Assembly: GCA_048465415.1 (NCBI GenBank)
Contig: DBFWLO010000009.1
Location: 62,001 to 126,000 of the forward strand
Reading direction: 5' to 3'
Source of the DNA: Scatosoma sp048465415
Lineage (GTDB): Bacteria; Bacillota; Clostridia; Christensenellales; Borkfalkiaceae
DNA: 64,000 nt
Shown one piece after another: positions 58,822 through 64,000 of this stretch (positions are counted from its first letter, which is position 1; every line of letters starts with the position of its first letter). The position numbers and the translations under genes are program-made. The notes under the pieces are model-generated. The model made no database searches. It was not told the origin of the DNA and saw only the letters and a list, made by a program, of their open reading frames with translations.

Positions 58822-60099
58822 TCATTCCTTGGGGATATCCCGATATTTGAGGCCGATGTCACGGCGGTAATGCATGCCGTCGAACCGGATCTTTTCCACA
58901 TTGCGGTAAGCCTTCTCCCGCGCTTCTTCGATCGTTTCTCCTTTCGCGCAGACGCCGAGCACGCGGCCGCCGTCCGTCACCAGTTTTCCGTCTTTGATCT
59001 TCGTACCCGCATGGCACAAAACGACGTCTTTGTCCAGATCGCCGATCGCGATCTCTTTGCCCTTTTCGTATTTGACGGGATAGCCGCCGCTCGCGAGCAC
59101 CACGCAAACGCACGCGCCAGGTTCCCATTCCACTTTTATCCCGGAAAGCCGCTCGTCCGTCACCGCCTCGAAAATTTCCAGAAGATCGGTTTTTAAAAGA
59201 GGCAGGACGACCTGCGTTTCGGGATCGCCGAACCTCGCGTTATATTCGATGACTTTCATGCCCTCTTTCGTCTTCATGAGTCCGAAATAGAGCACGCCCT
59301 TAAACGGCCGGCCTTCGGCGTTCATCGCGGACACGGTGGGCAGCATGATCTTCTCCATGACTTCTTTTGCCGTCTGTTCGCCATAAAAAGGCGCGGGAGA
59401 AAAGGTACCCATACCGCCGGTATTGAGCCCTTCGTCGCCGTCGAACGCGCGTTTATGATCGCAACTCGTCGCCATCGGGACAATGGTTTTGCCGTCGGTG
59501 AACGCCAGCACGGATACTTCCGGGCCTTCGAGAAATTCCTCGACGACCACTTTATTGCCCGCGCTGCCGAATTTTTTATCGAGCATGATCTCTTTGAGTC
59601 CCGCGTCCGCCTCTTCCCGCGTGCGACAGATGAGCACGCCCTTGCCGAGCGCCAGGCCGTCCGCTTTGAGCACGACGGGCAAAGGCGCTTGCTTTACATA
59701 CAATGCGGCGGATTCGTAATCTTCGAAAATTTCATAGGCCGCGGTGGGGATCTCGTATTTTTTCATCAATCCTTTGGAAAACGCTTTGCTGGCCTCGATC
59801 ATCGCCGCTTTTTTATTCGGGCCGAATACCCGATGTCCGCGGCGTTCCAGTTCGTCCGCCAGCCCCAGAGCGAGCGGATCGTCCGGCGCTATCACCGTAT
59901 ATTCCACGTCTTTGTGCGCGTCTACCCAATCCCCCACGGCGTTTAAATCGCAGTAATCGACGTTCACGAGCTCGGCGAGTTCGCCGATCCCCGCGTTCCC
60001 TTTCATCGCGTAAATTTTGCCTACTTTCGGCGACTTTTTGAGCGCCTGTATAATGGCGTGTTCCCTGCCGCCGTTTCCGATGACCAATACGTTCATCAT
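58822..60099 (-). CDS. purD: Phosphoribosylamine-glycine ligase
   Basis: ATP-grasp enzyme of 425 residues forming GAR. N-terminal MNVLVIGNGGREHAIIQALK, VIAPDDPLALGLADELERRG, ATP-grasp KADGLALGKGVLICRTREEA, FLEGPEVSVLAFTDGKTIVP and FGDPETQVVLPLLKTDLLEI are canonical. GAGGA lies upstream of ATG 60099. Placed after two non-purine genes in the pur operon. Confidence 0.97.
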   Translation of the reverse strand: MMNVLVIGNGGREHAIIQALKKSPKVGKIYAMKGNAGIGELAELVNVDYCDLNAVGDWVDAHKDVEYTVIAPDDPLALGLADELERRGHRVFGPNKKAAMIEASKAFSKGLMKKYEIPTAAYEIFEDYESAALYVKQAPLPVVLKADGLALGKGVLICRTREEADAGLKEIMLDKKFGSAGNKVVVEEFLEGPEVSVLAFTDGKTIVPMATSCDHKRAFDGDEGLNTGGMGTFSPAPFYGEQTAKEVMEKIMLPTVSAMNAEGRPFKGVLYFGLMKTKEGMKVIEYNARFGDPETQVVLPLLKTDLLEIFEAVTDERLSGIKVEWEPGACVCVVLASGGYPVKYEKGKEIAIGDLDKDVVLCHAGTKIKDGKLVTDGGRVLGVCAKGETIEEAREKAYRNVEKIRFDGMHYRRDIGLKYRDIPKE

Positions 60100-60129
60100 A
60101 TAATAATTTCCTCGATGCGTGATAATTTT

Positions 60130-60450
60130 TTAAAGTTCGGGTATCAAAGCCAAAACGAGCGCTATAATAAACAACGCCCAACCGCCGAATTTTCCCATTG
60201 TAAGGCGCCAATCGCTCGGCTCGCCGTCGCAGGCGTTGCGTTCGTTCCACAGCGAATGCCATCTGTTTTCCCACTTACAGAGCGAATAGTTGAAATAGAG
60301 ACAGGGAATGGAGATGGCAGGAAGAAACAAACAGGGAAGGAGCAGAATAAAATTGCGGTTGAGTAGGATATTGACCGCGCCGACGAGCGTCGTCAAACAC
60401 ATGAAGAGAACGAGCCGGATATTCTTTTTTTTATCCTGATCATTCATCAT
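60130..60450 (-). CDS. Small membrane protein inside the pur operon
   Basis: Protein of 106 residues: three hydrophobic stretches (IRLVLFMCLTTLVGAVNILL, FILLLPCLFLPAISIPCLYF and WALFIIALVLALIPEL) with a cytosol-type polar segment (WENRWHSLWNERNACDGEPS) between the second and third. No family recognised. Its start overlaps the stop of the membrane-HTH gene by 4 nt, so the two are coupled and probably work together. Confidence 0.82.
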   Translation of the reverse strand: MMNDQDKKKNIRLVLFMCLTTLVGAVNILLNRNFILLLPCLFLPAISIPCLYFNYSLCKWENRWHSLWNERNACDGEPSDWRLTMGKFGGWALFIIALVLALIPEL

Positions 60451-61271
60451 TCTAAACCTCCCGACACGGAAAGGACTTCATAAGAATTTTGGATATAATA
60501 GAAACTTTCCAGCATTATCCGCTCCGTAAGCGTATCGCCCGGCGCAAACGTCCCGCCTTGAAAATTCAACGTTTTGCCAACGCTTTCTTTCCCTATCAAC
60601 GCGCCCGAGAACGTTACTTCCACCGTCATCTTAAAATCGGTGATTTTTTTGAGCGCCGTAACGCTTATGTCGTATTCGTCGACATTGAAGTTCCCCACGC
60701 CCGTCACGGAAAGAAGGATATACTCCGTATAGTTTTCGAGCGTTAACTCACGATCACGGCGGACATATCGGTTATGAGCCGAGACAGCGCCGACGATCTG
60801 CACGAGGAGCACGACAGCGATAAAGACCGAACAGAGGATATACCCGAATTTTCTCTCACCCGCAGAGAAGCCGTTGTCATTTTCCGTCGCGTACGGCTTG
60901 CCTGACTCGTCGGTGGTTTTCATGTTTTCTTGCAGGGTATCGTAGTAGCTTTTTTCCCTCTTTTCGGGCATAGGAGACGGAACCGGAGTTTCTTCCGGAA
61001 GGGGAAGCGGAGTCGGTTTAAAAGGCGCAGGCGGGGTTGAGGCTTCTTTCGGCGCATCTTCGCCGCGCAGGATCTCTTCGACGCTGACGCCGAGCGCTCG
61101 GGAAAGAGGCAAAAGATAGCGCACCTCGGGAGGAAAGCCCGTTTCCCAGGCGTTTACCTCGTATGTGCCTACTCCTATTTTCTCCGCCAGCTCCTCTGCG
61201 CTCCAACCGAACGCGAGACGTTTTTCTTTCAAATAAGCGCCGATTTTGGCTCCGTCCGCTCCGCTTTCCAT
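60447..61271 (-). CDS. Membrane-anchored XRE-type HTH protein inside the pur operon
   Basis: Protein of 274 residues. N-terminal HTH (IGAYLKEKRLAFGWSAEELA then EKIGVGTYEVNAWETGFP), a Pro-rich linker (PAPFKPTPLPLPEETPVPSP), one TM (KFGYILCSVFIAVVLLVQIV) and an extracytoplasmic beta-rich domain to the end. The layout is like RodZ or other one-component membrane regulators that read an outside signal, but it does not match RodZ in detail. It lies between purN and the small membrane gene, coupled to the latter. Any link to purine control is inference. Confidence 0.85.
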   Translation of the reverse strand: MESGADGAKIGAYLKEKRLAFGWSAEELAEKIGVGTYEVNAWETGFPPEVRYLLPLSRALGVSVEEILRGEDAPKEASTPPAPFKPTPLPLPEETPVPSPMPEKREKSYYDTLQENMKTTDESGKPYATENDNGFSAGERKFGYILCSVFIAVVLLVQIVGAVSAHNRYVRRDRELTLENYTEYILLSVTGVGNFNVDEYDISVTALKKITDFKMTVEVTFSGALIGKESVGKTLNFQGGTFAPGDTLTERIMLESFYYIQNSYEVLSVSGGLE

Positions 61272-61300
61272 TTTCTCTTCCCCTGTCTTTGATTTTTAAG

Positions 61301-61918
61301 CTATTTTGCGATAGAGACGTTCCGGCCCTTTTTGACGATTTTCCCTTCGCAAAGGAGCCGGACGCAAAGGGGCAGGATCTCGTGTTCGGCACGCAGCACC
61401 CGGGCCTGCAATGTTTCCGGCGTATCGTTATCCTCCACGGGTACGGCGCGCTGCATGACGATCGCGCCCGCGTCCACGTCCGCTTCCACGAAATGGACGG
61501 TCGCGCCGCTCACCTTCACGCCGTAGCCGATCGCCGCCTCGTGCACTTTGAGGCCGTAAAAGCCCTTGCCGCAGAAAGCGGGGATCAGAGCGGGGTGGAT
61601 ATTGAGAATCCTGTCTTTGAATTCTTCGACGAAGGACGCGGGAATGATTTTCAGCCAGCCCGCGAGCACCACGTAGTCTACGCCGCTTTCTTTCAACAGC
61701 GCCGCCAATTTTTCATAGAGGACTTCCAAAGAAGGATAATCCTTTTTGGCGAACACCGCCGTTTCGATGTTGTGCGCTCTTGCGCGGTCGAGGGCGCCGA
61801 TTCCCTCTTTCGAGGCGATCAGGTATTTGATCTCGCAAAATTTTTCCCGTTCGTTGGCGTCGATGATCGATTGAAAATCCGTACCGCCGCCGCTGGCGAA
61901 CACCGCTATTTTTTTCAT
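61301..61918 (-). CDS. purN: Phosphoribosylglycinamide formyltransferase
   Basis: Enzyme of 205 residues transferring formyl from 10-formyl-THF to GAR. KKIAVFASGGGTDFQSIIDA, the catalytic NIHPALIPAFCGKGFYGLKV (Asn, His) and VKVSGATVHFVEADVDAGAI (Asp) are all present. ATG 61918 is the usual family start; a GTG at 61939 overlaps the purM stop and would add seven residues. Confidence 0.95.
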   Translation of the reverse strand: MKKIAVFASGGGTDFQSIIDANEREKFCEIKYLIASKEGIGALDRARAHNIETAVFAKKDYPSLEVLYEKLAALLKESGVDYVVLAGWLKIIPASFVEEFKDRILNIHPALIPAFCGKGFYGLKVHEAAIGYGVKVSGATVHFVEADVDAGAIVMQRAVPVEDNDTPETLQARVLRAEHEILPLCVRLLCEGKIVKKGRNVSIAK

Positions 61919-61935
61919 ATCCGTCCGCCCGTCTT

Positions 61936-62961
61936 TCACTTCAAAAGTACGCCTTTACCGGCGACAGTTTTGCCTAAAATCACCGTTTCTTCGCCGCTCG
62001 CTTCGAGGCTTTCCCTCGCCGTTTCGACGTATTCGGGCGAGACGCATACGACCATGCCGATTCCCATATTGAACGTATTATAGATCTGTTCGTCGGAGAT
62101 GCCCGCTTTCTCCTGCATGACGCGGAAGACGGGCGGGACTTCGTAAGAGTTCTTCTCAATCTCGCAGCCGATTCCTTCGGGGAAAATTCTGGGGATATTT
62201 TCGAGGAAGCCGCCGCCCGTGATATGGGCGATCCCCTTGACGCTCACCTTTTCGATCAGCGATAAAATACTTTTCACGTAGATCTTCGTCGGCGTCAAAA
62301 GCACCTCCGCGACCGATGCGCCCAGACGCTCGTCGTATTTTTCGATTTCCGCTTTATCCGAATCCCCGAACAGTTTTCTCACGAGCGAATAGCCGTTGGA
62401 ATGGATTCCGCTCGATGTGATACCGATCAAAACGTCGCCGGGCTTGATGTCTTTGCCGTTGATGACTTTCTTTTTATCGACGATCCCCACCGCGAAGCCC
62501 GCGAGGTCGTATTCCCCGCCGGGATAGAAACCGGGCATTTCGGCGGTCTCGCCGCCGATGAGCGCGCAGCCCGCCTGGCGGCAGCCCTCCGCGATCCCTT
62601 TCACCACTTCCGCTTCCGATTCGGGATAGAGTCTGCCGCAGGCATAATAATCGAGAAAGAAAAGAGGTTTCGCGCCCTGGCAGACAATGTCGTTGACGCA
62701 CATGGCCACGGCGTCGATACCGATGGTATCATGCTTTTCGAGCAGGAACGCGTATCTGAGTTTCGTACCCACGCCGTCCGTACCCGCGACCAATACGGGT
62801 TCGTTCATCTTCTCGCCCGCAATCGAGTAAAAACCGCCAAACGAGCCGATGTCGCCGAGCACGTTGTCGTTATAAGTGGTTTTGACGTATTTTTTCATCA
62901 GCTCCACGGCCTTATAGCCGCGGGTAACGTCCACGCCGCTGTCTTTATAGGAAATTGCCAT
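61936..62961 (-). CDS. purM: Phosphoribosylformylglycinamidine cyclo-ligase
   Basis: AIR synthetase of 341 residues. MAISYKDSGVDVTRGYKAVE, LVAGTDGVGTKLRYAF, DAVAMCVNDIVCQGAKPLFF, GGETAEMPGFYPGGEYDLAG and HITGGGFLENIPRI are all family hallmarks. 16 bp after purF. Confidence 0.97.
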   Translation of the reverse strand: MAISYKDSGVDVTRGYKAVELMKKYVKTTYNDNVLGDIGSFGGFYSIAGEKMNEPVLVAGTDGVGTKLRYAFLLEKHDTIGIDAVAMCVNDIVCQGAKPLFFLDYYACGRLYPESEAEVVKGIAEGCRQAGCALIGGETAEMPGFYPGGEYDLAGFAVGIVDKKKVINGKDIKPGDVLIGITSSGIHSNGYSLVRKLFGDSDKAEIEKYDERLGASVAEVLLTPTKIYVKSILSLIEKVSVKGIAHITGGGFLENIPRIFPEGIGCEIEKNSYEVPPVFRVMQEKAGISDEQIYNTFNMGIGMVVCVSPEYVETARESLEASGEETVILGKTVAGKGVLLK

Positions 62962-62977
62962 TTTTGTTCGCTCCTCT

Positions 62978-64000
62978 TTATTCGAATTTCAGTTTGCTCG
63001 GTTTATAGCCTTCGAGACTGTACGGATATTTTCCGTCGAAACAGCCGAGGCAGAATCCGATCTTCGCTTCTTTACAGCTCTCCACAAGCTGTTCTATCGT
63101 CAGGTATTTCAGCGAATCGGCGCCGAGATATTCGCAGATCTCCTTTTCCGATTTATACGCGCCTATCAGCTGGTTATACGACTGCATATCGATCCCGAGA
63201 TGGCAGGGGTGTTTGATGATAGGTGAACATATCCGCAAATGCACCTCTTTGGCGCCCGCGTTTTTCAGCATGTGCACGATCCGCTTGGAAGTGGTGCCGC
63301 GCACGATGGAATCGTCGATGAGAATCAGGCGCTTGCCCTGAATATTGGCGCGGAGCGGATTCATTTTGACGCTGACGCTGTTTTCGCGCATTTTCTGGTC
63401 GGGCTGAATGAAAGTCCTGCCCACGTAACGGTTCTTTTCCAGAGATTCGACGTACGGGATTCCCGACACCTGCGAATACCCCCTCGCCGCGACCAGCGCG
63501 GAATCGGGCACGCCCGAAACGATGTCCGCGTCCACGGGATAGTTCTCCGCGAGGATCTTTCCCGCCAGCATGCGCGTCTGGTATACGCTGCCGCCGTCCA
63601 AAACGCTGTCGGGACGGGAGAAATAGACGTACTCGAAAATACAGCTCGCGGGTTTGCATTTCGTCTCCATATGATAGGAATGCATGCCCGAACTGTCTAC
63701 GACGAGCACTTCTCCCGGTTCCACGTCGCGCAGAAAAGTCGCTCCCACCGCGTCGAGGGCGCAGCTCTCGCTGGCGACGACGACGTCGTCCATGAGCTCG
63801 CCCACGCAGAGCGGACGTATGCCGTAAGGATCGCGCACGGCGATGAGTTTATCCGCCGTCATCACGACGAGCGCGTACGAGCCTTTGAAACATTCGCAGG
63901 CTTTGAGTACCCCGCGCACGATGTCCCCGTCGCTGTATTTATTGATGAGCATCGCCATCGCTTCCGAGTCGATCGTCGTCTGAAACACGGCGTTATCGGC
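62978..64000 (-). CDS. purF: Amidophosphoribosyltransferase, 3' part (5' end outside window)
   Basis: First committed enzyme of purine synthesis. About 340 C-terminal residues are present; the N-terminal Cys of the glutaminase domain lies beyond the right edge. Visible: ADNAVFQTTIDSEAMAMLI, VRDPYGIRPLCVGELMDD, SGVPDSALVAARGYSQVSGI, the PRPP loop LILIDDSIVRGTTSKRIVHM, and C-terminal CLGCFDGKYP. The frame continues open to 64000. First visible gene of the pur operon purF-M-N-[HTH]-[membrane]-D-L. Confidence 0.97.
   Translation of the reverse strand, partial: ADNAVFQTTIDSEAMAMLINKYSDGDIVRGVLKACECFKGSYALVVMTADKLIAVRDPYGIRPLCVGELMDDVVVASESCALDAVGATFLRDVEPGEVLVVDSSGMHSYHMETKCKPASCIFEYVYFSRPDSVLDGGSVYQTRMLAGKILAENYPVDADIVSGVPDSALVAARGYSQVSGIPYVESLEKNRYVGRTFIQPDQKMRENSVSVKMNPLRANIQGKRLILIDDSIVRGTTSKRIVHMLKNAGAKEVHLRICSPIIKHPCHLGIDMQSYNQLIGAYKSEKEICEYLGADSLKYLTIEQLVESCKEAKIGFCLGCFDGKYPYSLEGYKPSKLKFE

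Noticed and set aside
1..64000. CRISPR arrays, tRNA/rRNA genes, insertion sequences, prophage or integrase genes
   Set aside because: No regularly spaced repeats, no cloverleaf or rRNA signatures and no transposase or integrase proteins were found in reading the window.

Overview
The window looks like chromosome of an uncultured anaerobic Clostridia-type Firmicute. The evidence is a set of Gram-positive lipoproteins, AGGAGG ribosome sites, TTGACA/TATAAT promoters, intrinsic terminators, an [FeFe]-hydrogenase, an NAD-linked PyrD/PyrK pair, a Firmicute-style fused PurL and a PyrR-led pyr operon. The DNA is moderately GC-rich, so most strands opposite real genes carry long open frames without function. 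I see no tRNA, rRNA, CRISPR array, insertion sequence, prophage or attachment site. A Christensenellales-like lineage is possible but is only a guess.

Left part (1-15.4 kb): the 5' part of valS runs off the left edge. Divergent from it is an SBP/ATPase/permease ABC operon. Then come small helix-turn-helix regulators, one with a divergent three-operator switch (about 5.2-5.4 kb). A MATE exporter follows, behind a leader RNA that ends in a terminator hairpin (7.1-7.2 kb; candidate guanidine-IV/mepA riboswitch). Next are a GH20-like glycosidase, a YkvI-like transporter and a LemA/DUF2207 pair. At 12.9-14.0 kb lies the most unusual block: two tandem copies of a unit made of an 81-residue XRE regulator plus a divergent structured RNA of about 160 nt with its own promoter and terminator. 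The RNA helices covary between the two copies.

Middle part (15.4-42 kb): membrane and lipoprotein genes and a lysophospholipase-like hydrolase lead to an apparent operon, [FeFe]-hydrogenase - TM1266 regulator - SBP/permease/ATPase. The hydrogenase has altered H-cluster motifs and a long acidic tail. Then come dut-trmB-adh-HAD, a ZIP transporter, trpS, galK-galM, and the complete de novo pyrimidine branch pyrR-B-C-F-K-D-E (no carAB), with an attenuator-like leader.

Right part (42-64 kb): a DUF1275 (YoaK) gene is coupled by an ATGA overlap to the F-type ATP synthase operon a-c-b-delta-alpha-gamma-beta-epsilon. Its delta gene lacks the normal N-terminal domain and instead carries the C-terminal domain twice. 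Next are RNA-modification genes (ylmH, ttcA-like, tcdA), a RecD/Dda-type helicase, VanZ-like and CpsB/YwqE-like genes, and the purine operon purF-M-N-[membrane HTH]-[membrane]-D-L. purF runs off the right edge, and two unrelated membrane genes sit where purH is often found.
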